Shown piece after piece: positions 8,879-17,168 of a stretch of DNA of 64,000 nt. Each line of letters opens with the position of its first letter. Position 1 is the stretch's first letter. This DNA comes from Paracoccaceae bacterium (lineage in GTDB: Bacteria > Pseudomonadota > Alphaproteobacteria > Rhodobacterales > Rhodobacteraceae): positions 1 to 64,000 of the forward strand of contig JASJAR010000001.1 of the NCBI GenBank assembly GCA_030066905.1, written 5' to 3'. The notes below the pieces were generated by a model. That model was not told the DNA's origin. It saw nothing but the letters and a program-made list of their open reading frames with translations, and ran no database searches. The position numbers and the translations under genes are program-made.

Positions 8879-10603
8879 ATGACCGCCGCAATCGAAGGCT
8901 ATCTGTTCTACGAGATCGCCGCCCTTCTGGTTCTCGCCGCGGGGGTCGGCTTTCTTGGGCTGATGCTCCGCCAGCCGCTGATCGTCAGCTTCATTGCCGT
9001 GGGAATCCTCGCCGGGCCCTCCGTGCTCGACATCGCGCGCTCGGACGAACAGATCGATCTCCTGGCCGAACTGGGGATTGCGGTTCTTCTATTCCTCGTC
9101 GGACTGAAGCTCGACTTCAATCTCGTGCGCACATTGGGTCCCGTGGCGCTGGTGACAGGGCTCGGACAAGTGCTCTTCACCACCGTGTTCGGCTTCCTGA
9201 TCGCGCTGGCCCTGGGGCTCGATCCGCGCACGGCACTCTATGTCGCGATCGCGCTGACGTTTTCGTCGACGATCATCATCGTCAAACTCCTTTCGGACAA
9301 GCGCGAGATCGACGCGCTCCATGGCCGGATCGCGCTCGGTTTTCTGATCGTGCAGGACATCGTGGTCGTGATCGCAATGATCTCGCTGTCGGCCATCGGC
9401 GTGGGCAGCGCTGCCGATGGCGACGGCGCGCTTTCGGACGTCCTTCTGGTGCTGAGCTATGGGCTCGGCATGCTGGCCTTCGTGGTGGTCTTCATCCGTT
9501 ATGTGGCCAATCCTCTCGTCGAACGGCTCTCGCGGGCCCCCGAACTCCTGGTGTCCTTCGCCATCGGCTGGGCTGCGCTCCTCGCGGCGGTGGGCCACTA
9601 CCTTGGCTTCGGCAAGGAACTGGGCGGGCTCCTGGCCGGGGTTTCGCTCGCCTCGACCCCCTTCCGGGAGGCCATCGCCGCCCGCCTCGCCAGCTTGCGC
9701 GACTTCCTCCTTCTGTTCTTCTTCATCGCCCTTGGCGCATCGCTCGATCTGTCGGTGCTCGGTGCCAGCGTCGGGCCGGCCATCGTGCTGTCGCTCTTCG
9801 TGCTCATCGGAAACCCGCTCATCGTTCTCGCGATCATGGGCGCGATGGGCTACCGGAAGCGCACAGGGTTCCTCGCCGGGCTGACGGTTGCACAGATCTC
9901 CGAATTCTCGCTGATCTTCATGGCGATGGGCGTGGCCATCGGACATGTGGCCGACGAAGCGCTCGGTCTCGTCACCCTCGTGGGCCTCGTGACCATCGCC
10001 GCCTCGACCTACATGATCACGTTCTCGCACCGGCTCTATTCCGTCTTCGAGCCGGTACTCGGGGTCTTCGAGCGGCGCGGCACCCTGGCTGAACCCGACA
10101 ATGGGGCGGAGGCCGCCGAACCCCATGAGGTGATCCTGTTCGGGCTGGGCCGCTATGGCCTCGGTATCGCTGCGGCGCTGCGCGCCGACGGCAAGCGCAT
10201 CCTCGGTGTGGACTTCAGCCCCGAGGCCGTGCGCCATGCCCGCGCACAAGGGGTCGATGCGGTGTTCGGCGATGCCACAGATCCCGAGTTCCTCGCCCAT
10301 CTGCCGCTGCACCGGGCCCGCTGGCTCGTCCTCGCGGTTCCCGAACACGACACCGGCGTGACCCATGACGATCCGCGACATGCCCTTTTGCGCGCCGTGC
10401 GGGATGCGGGTTACGGCGGGAAGGTTGGGGTGGCGGCCCATCGCGATGAGACGGCCGAGGCGCTTGCGGCTGCCCGTGCGGACCTCGTGCTCATGCCCTA
10501 CCGCGATGCGGCCTTCGCGGCGGCGCGAATGATCCTCGGCGAGGCGACGGCACCGGCGCAGGCCGTAGCCGACCCAGAGGGCCAGAAGGAGCTTCCCGCA
10601 TGA
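8879..10603 (+). CDS. Kef-type K+/H+ antiporter with TrkA-N domain
   Basis: A 574-residue CPA2-family monovalent cation:proton antiporter. Residues 1 to about 390 form about a dozen membrane helices with the typical AGPSVLDIA, LLFLVGLKLD and FSSTIIIVKLLSDK segments. The C-terminus is a cytoplasmic Rossmann TrkA-N domain (LFGLGRYGLGIAAAL, then VDFSPEAV) that senses NAD(H) or similar ligands. It overlaps the following universal stress gene by 4 bases. The expected role is potassium efflux and pH control, fitting its place beside a sodium pump. Confidence 0.9.
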   Translation: MTAAIEGYLFYEIAALLVLAAGVGFLGLMLRQPLIVSFIAVGILAGPSVLDIARSDEQIDLLAELGIAVLLFLVGLKLDFNLVRTLGPVALVTGLGQVLFTTVFGFLIALALGLDPRTALYVAIALTFSSTIIIVKLLSDKREIDALHGRIALGFLIVQDIVVVIAMISLSAIGVGSAADGDGALSDVLLVLSYGLGMLAFVVVFIRYVANPLVERLSRAPELLVSFAIGWAALLAAVGHYLGFGKELGGLLAGVSLASTPFREAIAARLASLRDFLLLFFFIALGASLDLSVLGASVGPAIVLSLFVLIGNPLIVLAIMGAMGYRKRTGFLAGLTVAQISEFSLIFMAMGVAIGHVADEALGLVTLVGLVTIAASTYMITFSHRLYSVFEPVLGVFERRGTLAEPDNGAEAAEPHEVILFGLGRYGLGIAAALRADGKRILGVDFSPEAVRHARAQGVDAVFGDATDPEFLAHLPLHRARWLVLAVPEHDTGVTHDDPRHALLRAVRDAGYGGKVGVAAHRDETAEALAAARADLVLMPYRDAAFAAARMILGEATAPAQAVADPEGQKELPA

Positions 10604-11586
10604 GCGAAGCGATGGGGACGCCCCGCAGGGTTCTCGCGGTTGCGGACGACACAGACGACCAGATCGCGCTTCGGAGCGCGGCGGCACTTGCCGACCGGTA
10701 TGGCGCGGCGCTTGAGGTCTTCGCCTGCGTCGAGCCGCCGCACGACATCGGCGTTCTGGCCCGCCTGGCCAACCGGACCCCAGACCGCCTCATCGGCGAG
10801 ATGTCCGAACACCGGCGTGCCCGGATCGAGGCGCAGATCGAGGCGCATCTGCCCGGCCGCCCGGTTGGCCGGCACCTCCGCACGGGCAAGACCTTTGTCG
10901 AGGTGATCCGCCACGTGATCGCAAACGACATCGACTTCGTCGTCAAGGCGGCAGAACCGCTGACCGGCCTCGACCGGTTCCTGTTTGCCAGCACCGATCA
11001 GCACCTTCTGCGGAAATGCCCCTGTCCGGTCTGGCTTCAGACCGAGGGTGCAGATCCCGCGCCAAGCCACGTCCTGGCGGCGGTCGATATCGATGCATGG
11101 GACGCTGCGGAGCCCGAGACTCTGTTCTCCCTGAACCGCCGCGTGATCGACACCGCCCGTCGCATCGCCGCTCCCACCGGCGCCAAGATCACCGTGCTTC
11201 ACGCCTGGGACGCGATGGGAGACGGGATGGTTTGGGCGTTTTCGTCGAAAGGCGATGCCCGGGCCACGGCGGACGCCTATGTCAACGCCGTACTCGACGC
11301 GCGCCATAAGGCGATGGACAAGCTTCTGCGGGACGTCAGCGCGGATGAGCGCCACGGCGCCGGCATCGAGCTCGCTCCACGCCTCATCCGGGGCGCCCCC
11401 GAACGCGTCATCGAAGAGCAAAGCCGCGCGCTCGGGGCGGACGTGGTCGTCATGGGCACTGTGGCCCGCACGGGGCTGAGCGGGGTGTTCATTGGCAATA
11501 CCGCAGAGAACATCATCAACAGCCTCGCATGCCCGGTAGTGGCGGTGAAACCGGAGGGCTTTGTCAGCCCGCTGGCCGGCGCATGA
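10600..11586 (+). CDS. Tandem universal stress protein (two UspA domains)
   Basis: A 328-residue cytoplasmic protein with two Usp domains, about residues 4-145 and 155-320. The second keeps the nucleotide-binding pattern VVMGTVARTGLSGVFIGNTAENI. The first has a degraded end (FVVKAAEPLTGLDRFLFASTDQHL). It is translationally coupled to the antiporter gene by an ATGA overlap, so it probably modulates or senses the same stress. An ATP-binding role is expected from the family. A specific partner is not known. Confidence 0.88.
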   Translation: MSEAMGTPRRVLAVADDTDDQIALRSAAALADRYGAALEVFACVEPPHDIGVLARLANRTPDRLIGEMSEHRRARIEAQIEAHLPGRPVGRHLRTGKTFVEVIRHVIANDIDFVVKAAEPLTGLDRFLFASTDQHLLRKCPCPVWLQTEGADPAPSHVLAAVDIDAWDAAEPETLFSLNRRVIDTARRIAAPTGAKITVLHAWDAMGDGMVWAFSSKGDARATADAYVNAVLDARHKAMDKLLRDVSADERHGAGIELAPRLIRGAPERVIEEQSRALGADVVVMGTVARTGLSGVFIGNTAENIINSLACPVVAVKPEGFVSPLAGA

Positions 11587-12181
11587 GCGTTCAGAGCCTG
11601 CATCGGTTCGCCGACCAGATCCTCCTGCGCGATCTTCCCGGCTTGAGGCCGGCGCAACAAAGGGGGGCCCGGGCCTGAAGCCGGTTGTCCGGTCTGGCCG
11701 CCAAGCCCGCCCGAACGACACCCGCCATCGAAGGCCCGCATATTGTGCGCGTACTGGTGGACGGGCCCGTGAGGACCGCCAAGCGTCGGCAACCCGCCCG
11801 CCGCGAAGGCCGACCAGTGCCGGACGGTGTGCCCGAGCCCACAGGTCGCAAAGCGGCATTTCCAGCACGCTCATGGCGTTTCCCTGCCCCGCACGGCGGC
11901 GAGGAGATCGCTCGGGATGGCGGCCACCCCGCGCGAGTCGCGGCCGAGTGCCATCGGGGCGACGCCGACGCGGCCCGCGCGCGTGCACCGGGCGGTCGGG
12001 CAGACCATGGGCAGGCGCGGACCCGACTTCGCTCCGGCCGGCACGGCCCGTCTCCGTTTCGATCCTGACATCGAGACCGTCGGGCACGGGGGAGATGGAT
12101 CGGCCGGCAAGACTGCGCGCCGGGTCAATGCCGACATCGACAGGCACCGAGACCGGCGCGACCCGGGCGATGGGTACGGCC
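11587..12181 (-). pseudogene. Probable decayed coding remnants, unidentified
   Basis: About 595 bases hold no intact gene. On the minus strand, protein-like stretches switch frame. One begins directly after the thioesterase stop (VPIARVAPVSVPVDVGIDP, then DGLDVRIETE). A second, in another frame, ends LAAVRGRETP at a TGA overlapping an ATG (MSVLEMPLCDLW). A third follows in yet another frame (GPHGPVHQYAHNMRAFDGG). This pattern suggests two or more frameshifted genes at the end of the CoA-ester cluster. I cannot identify the parent families. GC-rich shadow frames remain a possible explanation. Confidence 0.3.
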
Positions 12182-12700
12182 CTAGCGTTTCGTCAGCGCA
12201 ATGCCCCGGCCGGCCTGATCGGGTCGTCCGAGCTCCGCATGGGCCGCTGAAATCGCTTCCAGCCGTTCCCGAACCACCGGCCGCCAGTCTTCCGGGCGCC
12301 GGGTTTGGAGGTTGAAGCCAAGGCATTTGACCTCGTTGGTGGCCGCAAGCCCGCCGTCGCCGTCGAGCACGCGGTGAAACAGGATGAACCGCTTCGCATC
12401 GAGATCGGTCAATTGCGTCTCGATCGAAAACCCTGCGCCCTCCGCAAGTTCGCCGCTGTAGGTCACGTGGTTTTCGACGATGACGTATTCCTGCCCGAGC
12501 CGCGCCTCGATGGTTTGCTCGGGCGCGTTGATCCAGTTCCAGAACGCCCAGTTCGCCTGATCGCAGATCGTGAGGTAGTGGGCCATGTTCAGGTGACGGT
12601 ACTCGTCGACCCATTCGGGTTTCACGGTGTTTTCCACCAGTCGCAGCGGCGCGGCGATCTCGCCCGTCCAATCATGCAGGAACGTCTCGGTGAGCACCAT
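12182..12700 (-). CDS. Hotdog-fold acyl-CoA thioesterase, carnitine-cluster type
   Basis: A 172-residue protein of the 4-hydroxybenzoyl-CoA thioesterase-like family (VKPEWVDEYRHLNMAHYL near the N-terminus, VENHVTYSGELAEG in the middle). The same domain occurs fused to L-carnitine dehydrogenase or as the separate betainyl-CoA thioesterase of carnitine operons. The start was set at the ATG one base after the stop of the CaiD-like gene. A longer upstream frame would run into that gene. In this cluster it could release free carnitine or betaine from its CoA ester. Confidence 0.8.
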   Translation of the reverse strand: MVLTETFLHDWTGEIAAPLRLVENTVKPEWVDEYRHLNMAHYLTICDQANWAFWNWINAPEQTIEARLGQEYVIVENHVTYSGELAEGAGFSIETQLTDLDAKRFILFHRVLDGDGGLAATNEVKCLGFNLQTRRPEDWRPVVRERLEAISAAHAELGRPDQAGRGIALTKR

Positions 12701-12701
12701 C

Positions 12702-13484
12702 TCAGCGCCCAGTCCAGACCGGCGGGCGTTTCTCCGACAGGGCCGCCAGGCCCTCGGCGGCATCCTCGCTGTCATAGACGCGCCGGTAGACCGGTAGGTC
12801 GGCCTCGCGCATCAGCCGGTAGGCCTCGCGTTCAGGCTGGCCTTCGGTGGCGCGGTCGATCTCCTTGATGGCCTGAAGCGAAAGCGGTGCGCAGGCGGCG
12901 ACGCGGTCGGCCAGTGCGCGGGCGGCCTCCATCAGACGGTCGCCCGGCACGACCTCGTTGACGAGGCCCCAGCGCGCCAGTTCCGCAGCGCCCACGCGCC
13001 GCCCGGTCATCATCATCTCCATGGCGATGGCGCGCGGAAGGCGGCGCGGCAGGCGGATCACCCCGCCGGCATCGGCAACGAGCCCGATGGACGCCTCCGT
13101 GAGCGCGCATTCGGCATGTTCGGCGGCAACGATCATGTCGGCAGCAAGCGCCAGTTCGAAACCGCCGCCCAGGGCCATGCCGTTGACAGCCGCGATTACC
13201 GGTTTCTTCAGGTCCCAATACTCCGTCAGCCCGGCAAAACCGCCCACACCCTGATCGGCATCGGGTGGCTCGCCCTCGGCGGCCGCCTTGAGGTCCCAGC
13301 CGGCCGAAAAGAACCGCGCGCCACCACCCGTGACGATGCCGACCGAGAGCCCGTCATCCTGCTGCAATGTCTGAAACGCCGCGCCGAGGCGTTGCGACGT
13401 CACCGCGTCGATGGCGTTGGCCTTCGGCCGGTCCAGCGTGATCTCCAACACGCGCCCCCGGCGTTCGGTCAGAACAGCGCTCAT
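12702..13484 (-). CDS. caiD: Crotonobetainyl-CoA hydratase (CaiD-like)
   Basis: A 260-residue crotonase-fold enzyme strikingly like E. coli CaiD over its whole length. Shared segments include [44 protein letters not shown] and the end [10 protein letters not shown]. CaiD reversibly hydrates crotonobetainyl-CoA to L-carnitinyl-CoA. The oxyanion-hole region [11 protein letters not shown] is intact. It lies between an acyl-CoA dehydrogenase and a thioesterase on the same strand. The reaction is assigned by resemblance and context. A related enoyl-CoA hydratase function is possible. Confidence 0.88.
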   Translation of the reverse strand: MSAVLTERRGRVLEITLDRPKANAIDAVTSQRLGAAFQTLQQDDGLSVGIVTGGGARFFSAGWDLKAAAEGEPPDADQGVGGFAGLTEYWDLKKPVIAAVNGMALGGGFELALAADMIVAAEHAECALTEASIGLVADAGGVIRLPRRLPRAIAMEMMMTGRRVGAAELARWGLVNEVVPGDRLMEAARALADRVAACAPLSLQAIKEIDRATEGQPEREAYRLMREADLPVYRRVYDSEDAAEGLAALSEKRPPVWTGR

Positions 13485-13659
13485 ATCGTCCTCTCCATAT
13501 CTGCGGCGAGCGCGCCGGAGGCACCCGCGTCCATCGCGTGCATCGGGCCCGGAAGGCCGGTCCCGGACGCGCCTCCCCGGCCATCCGACCGCACCCCCTG
13601 CCTGTCGGGCCCGAGATGACCGATGAGATGCACCGCCGTCATTCGCTCCGGAACCTGCA

Positions 13660-14823
13660 TCATGCGCCGAGCGGCCTCAGCAATTGGCGGCTGATGATGT
13701 GGCGCTGGATTTCGGAGGTCCCCTCCCAGATCCGTTCGACCCGCGCATCGCGGTAGATGCGTTCCAGCGGCAGATCGGCCATCACTCCCATGCCGCCGCA
13801 GGTCTGGATCGCCTGGTCGGCCACCCGGCCCAGCATCTCCGAACACCAGACCTTGGCCATGGCACAATCCTCCGCCGCAGTCGGGCTGCCCCGGTCGATC
13901 TTCCAGGCGGTGTTCATGAGCAGCAGGTCGCCGAGGCGGATATCCATTGCCATATCGGCCAGCGGAAAGCTGATGCCCTGGAACTTGCCGATCGGCTGGC
14001 CGAACTGTTTGCGCGTCGCCGCATAATCGAGTGCGACCTCAAAGGCCCGTTCCGCGCGGGCCTGACAGACAGCCGCCACGGTCAGCCGCCCGGGCCCGAG
14101 CCAGGTATTGACCACATCAAACCCCTCGCCCTCGGCCCCGACCATCTGCCAGCCGCCGACCCGCGCATCGTCGAAACGGATAATGTCGTTGTAAAAGCCG
14201 CGATGGCCCATGTGCTCGTAGCCCGGCGCGACCTCGACCCCCGGCCCGTCGAGATCGACGAGAAAGCAGGATATCCGCCTGCGCGGCCCTTTCGCGGTCT
14301 CTTCCTCGCCCGTCGCGGCGAAGAGGATCACGAAGTCCGAGATCCGGGCGTTCGAGATGAAGTGCTTGGTGCCGTTGATGATCCAGTCGTCCCCGTCGCG
14401 GCGCGCGGTGGTTTTCATTCCGCGCAGGTCCGATCCGGCGTCGGGTTCGGTCATTGCCACGCATTCGCGTTTCTCGCCGGCGAGCGCTGGATCGCGGAAA
14501 TGGGAGATCTGCTCGTCCGTGCAGGCCTCAAGGATGTTGTTGGGGCGCCGCACGCATTCCGCGAGTGCCAGCGAGGCGCGGCTCAAGGCCTTCTCGACAA
14601 GGGTGAAGGACACGCAGTCGAGGCCCGCACCGCCCATCTCTTCGGGGAAGTTGCAGGCGTGAAGGCCAATCTCCATCGCCTTTGCGCGGATCTCCATTTC
14701 CATCTCGCGCGGCAACTCGCCGGTCTTCTCCACCTGCGCTTCGTGCGGGAACAACTCCTTGTCGCAAAAGGCCCGGGCGGTGTCGTGGAGCATCTGCTGC
14801 TCTTCGCTCAGCGCGAAATCCAT
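13660..14823 (-). CDS. Acyl-CoA dehydrogenase, probably betainyl-CoA type
   Basis: A 387-residue FAD-dependent acyl-CoA dehydrogenase. Family signatures are visible: [14 protein letters not shown] for FAD/substrate binding, [13 protein letters not shown], and a C-terminal [20 protein letters not shown] with the expected catalytic-loop glutamate. The start is the ATG overlapping the stop of an upstream 48-codon ORF (TGATG). In this cluster it would oxidise gamma-butyrobetainyl-CoA to crotonobetainyl-CoA, or run the reverse as CaiA does. Substrate is inferred from the CaiD-like neighbour. A 175-base gap separates the two genes. Confidence 0.87.
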   Translation of the reverse strand: MDFALSEEQQMLHDTARAFCDKELFPHEAQVEKTGELPREMEMEIRAKAMEIGLHACNFPEEMGGAGLDCVSFTLVEKALSRASLALAECVRRPNNILEACTDEQISHFRDPALAGEKRECVAMTEPDAGSDLRGMKTTARRDGDDWIINGTKHFISNARISDFVILFAATGEEETAKGPRRRISCFLVDLDGPGVEVAPGYEHMGHRGFYNDIIRFDDARVGGWQMVGAEGEGFDVVNTWLGPGRLTVAAVCQARAERAFEVALDYAATRKQFGQPIGKFQGISFPLADMAMDIRLGDLLLMNTAWKIDRGSPTAAEDCAMAKVWCSEMLGRVADQAIQTCGGMGVMADLPLERIYRDARVERIWEGTSEIQRHIISRQLLRPLGA

Positions 14824-14969
14824 CAGTTGGGCCCCGCGCGGCGCACCTCGGCGCGATCGAGCGCCGGCCAGGTCGGCGTGGCAACCCCGTTGGCTCGCAT
14901 GACGCAACGCGCGCGACGATGGTCGATCAACCAGCGATCTTCGTTGGTGTCCTCGGTGATCCCGTCCAT
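14823..14969 (-). CDS. Small 48-residue coupled ORF, unknown
   Basis: This short ATG frame begins 13 bases after the CoA-synthetase stop and is preceded by a strong GGGAGG ribosome site at ideal spacing. Its TGA overlaps the acyl-CoA dehydrogenase ATG (TGATG). The 48-residue product starts MDGITEDTNEDRWLIDHRR and is hydrophilic and basic, with one cysteine and no membrane helix. I do not recognise it. The ribosome site and the exact stop-start overlap argue that it is translated, either as a small protein or as a leader coupling the dehydrogenase. Confidence 0.5.
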   Translation of the reverse strand: MDGITEDTNEDRWLIDHRRARCVMRANGVATPTWPALDRAEVRRAGPN

Positions 14970-14982
14970 GGGTTCCTCCCGT

Positions 14983-17076
14983 TCAGGCGACGCGGTCCTG
15001 CCGGTCGCTTACTTTCAAAACCGCATCCACCGCCCATGCGCCCTCGCGCCCGACGATTATGGGGTTGATCTCCACCTCCGCCGTCTCCCGAGACAGCGCG
15101 AAGGCGGCCAGGCGCTCAAGCATGCCGATAAGGGCCTCGCGGTCGCCGGCAGGTCGGCCGCGCCAGCCGTTGAGCCGTTCGCTGACCTTCAGGCGGCGGA
15201 GCGCCCGGGCGATCTCGGCCCTGTTCAGCGGCGCGGCCAGCAGCGTGCTGTCGTTCCAAAGCTCGGCCTCGATTCCGCCGCCGGCGATCATCATGACCGG
15301 GCCGACCGAGGGATCGAACCTGATCGAGGCCATGATTTCGGCCACCGCAACGGGGGCCATGGCTTCGACGAGCACCTCATTGAGGGCGATTTCGGGGGCC
15401 AGACGGGCCATGTCGCGACGCATCTTCTCGATCGCCTCCGCAACCTCCGCCGCCGACCGCAATCCGACACGGACCGCGCCCACTTCGGTCTTGTGCAAAA
15501 GCCTCGCGTCGAGCGCCTTCAAGGCAACGGGAAATCCGAGGTCGGCGGCGGCCTGCCCGGCGGCTTCGGGGCTCGAGACGCGCCGCCGGGGCACCGCGAT
15601 ACCGGCTTCGGCCAGCATCGCCTTCGCGGCCGCCTCATCGAGCCTCGTGCCGGGCTCGGGCGCCAGCCGCGGCGTTTCGGAAAGATGCGACAGCCCCTCG
15701 GCCATCAGCGCCTCGCGCCGCCCGCGCCACCAGACCGCATGGCCAAGCGCCCTGATGCATTCCTCAAGGCCCTGCATCGCCGCCAGACCGAGTGCCTCGG
15801 TGTGCTCGCGGGCGGCGGCGGGAAAGCATTCGACCATCGGGGCCAATTGCATCGCCGCCACGTCGCGGCCGGCGCAGGCACGCCCCAGAGCGTCCACCTG
15901 AGCTTCATATTCGGCGACATCCCACATCCCCTCGCGTGGGTAGTTCTGAACCATCAACGCGAAGTCATAGCCTTCGTCGAGGAGCGCGGCGTAGATCGCC
16001 GTCTGCCGCGCGCGGTCGTTCCATGCCGCCATGGTCACGTCTTGCGGATTGCCAGGTGTGGCGATGGCCGGCAGGATCTCACGGAGGCGCGTCGCACGTT
16101 CGCCGGTCGGCTGGGGAAGGTCGAAGCCCGCCGCGCTCAGGTGGTCGGCGAGCATCACGCCCGTCACCCCGGAAACAGCGGTCACCAGAACCCTGCGGCC
16201 CTTCGGTATCTGCCCGGAATCGATGAGCTTCAGGGTCTCGAAAAACTCCGATTCCGATGCGGTGGAGATGATGCCCAGCCGGTCGAAGAGCGCCTCCCAT
16301 GCCGCACCCGCGCCGGCCATCGACGCCGTATGCGAGGCCGCCGCCTGGGCCCCGGCCTCGGATTTGCCGAACTTGATTGCGACGATGGGCTTGCCGAGCC
16401 GCAGCGCCTTCACGGCCGCGCGGCGCAGAACGCCGATGTCGCGCAGCGCCTCGAACGACAGGCCAACCGCCGTTACGCGCGGGTCGTCGAGAAGGTAGTC
16501 GACGCAGGCCTCCATGCCGGTGAGCGCCTGGTTGCCGCCGCCCACCATATGGGTGATCCTGAGCCCCCGGTCGCTGAACACCGCATCGCACAGAAACCCC
16601 CCGCCCTGGGAGCAGATCGCGACGCCCTGTTCGACGCTTCGGACGCCGAAGTGATCCATCATCGCCGCCATCGGGTCGGCGAAGTTCACCAGCCCAATGG
16701 CGTTGGGCCCGAGCAGGGTCATATCGCCGGCAGCCGCGCTGAGCCGCGCCTGGAGGTCGCGGCCTGCCGCACCGGTTTCGGCAAACCCCGCCGCGTTGCA
16801 GACCACCGCCTTGCAGCCGGCATGGCGGAGCGCCTCGATCGCGTCAATGGCGGCCTCGCGCCGGATGGCCACGAAAGCGAGGTCGGGGGGCCGCGGCAGG
16901 TCCTCGACCCTCGCCACGCACGGCACGCCGAAGAGCTCGGGATACTTCGGATTGACGACCCATGTGTCACCGGCAAAGCCCAGTTCCCGGTGGTACTTCA
17001 GCGCCGGTTTGAGGTTGCTTCCACCGACGAACACAACCGACCGCGGACGAAACAGGGCGTCGAGTGATCGCGGCAT
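14983..17076 (-). CDS. ADP-forming acyl-CoA synthetase (acetate-CoA ligase family)
   Basis: A 697-residue fused NDP-forming acyl-CoA synthetase. The N-terminal CoA-binding Rossmann domain begins SLDALFRPRSVVFVGGSN. A succinyl-CoA-ligase-like middle contains ICSQGGGFLCD and KFGKSEAGAQAAASHTASMAG, with the phosphorylated-histidine-type SHT. The C-terminal ATP-grasp domain starts near residue 490 (LDEAAAKAMLAEAGI, FPVALKALDARLLHKTEVG). The start at MPRSLDALF is preferred because longer frames run into the regulator's control region. It heads the cluster and probably activates its substrate, possibly gamma-butyrobetaine or crotonobetaine, instead of an AMP-forming CaiC/BcoC-type ligase. Confidence 0.88.
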   Translation of the reverse strand: MPRSLDALFRPRSVVFVGGSNLKPALKYHRELGFAGDTWVVNPKYPELFGVPCVARVEDLPRPPDLAFVAIRREAAIDAIEALRHAGCKAVVCNAAGFAETGAAGRDLQARLSAAAGDMTLLGPNAIGLVNFADPMAAMMDHFGVRSVEQGVAICSQGGGFLCDAVFSDRGLRITHMVGGGNQALTGMEACVDYLLDDPRVTAVGLSFEALRDIGVLRRAAVKALRLGKPIVAIKFGKSEAGAQAAASHTASMAGAGAAWEALFDRLGIISTASESEFFETLKLIDSGQIPKGRRVLVTAVSGVTGVMLADHLSAAGFDLPQPTGERATRLREILPAIATPGNPQDVTMAAWNDRARQTAIYAALLDEGYDFALMVQNYPREGMWDVAEYEAQVDALGRACAGRDVAAMQLAPMVECFPAAAREHTEALGLAAMQGLEECIRALGHAVWWRGRREALMAEGLSHLSETPRLAPEPGTRLDEAAAKAMLAEAGIAVPRRRVSSPEAAGQAAADLGFPVALKALDARLLHKTEVGAVRVGLRSAAEVAEAIEKMRRDMARLAPEIALNEVLVEAMAPVAVAEIMASIRFDPSVGPVMMIAGGGIEAELWNDSTLLAAPLNRAEIARALRRLKVSERLNGWRGRPAGDREALIGMLERLAAFALSRETAEVEINPIIVGREGAWAVDAVLKVSDRQDRVA

Positions 17077-17134
17077 CAGAGAATCCGGTTGTTCGGTCGT
17101 CGCCCCTAGCCTATCGGTCTTCGCATCGTACGCA

Positions 17135-17168
17135 TTGACTTCAAAGAGCATTTTCTTGACGTCAAAGA
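17135..17168. promoter_or_regulatory. Tandem 13-base direct repeats, likely regulator site
   Basis: TTGACTTCAAAGA (17135-17147) and TTGACGTCAAAGA (17156-17168) differ at one base and are exactly 21 bases apart, two helical turns. They lie between the divergent CoA-synthetase and GlxA-type regulator genes. Spaced direct repeats of this kind suit AraC-type DNA-binding domains. The second copy overlaps the proposed TTG start of the regulator, suggesting autoregulation. Confidence 0.45.

Noticed and set aside
13684-17067. 1127-codon plus-strand open frame
   Set aside because: It is antisense to the acyl-CoA dehydrogenase and CoA-synthetase genes, both with clear family motifs. Its product is Arg/Gly/His-rich without recognisable domains, a common effect of high GC.
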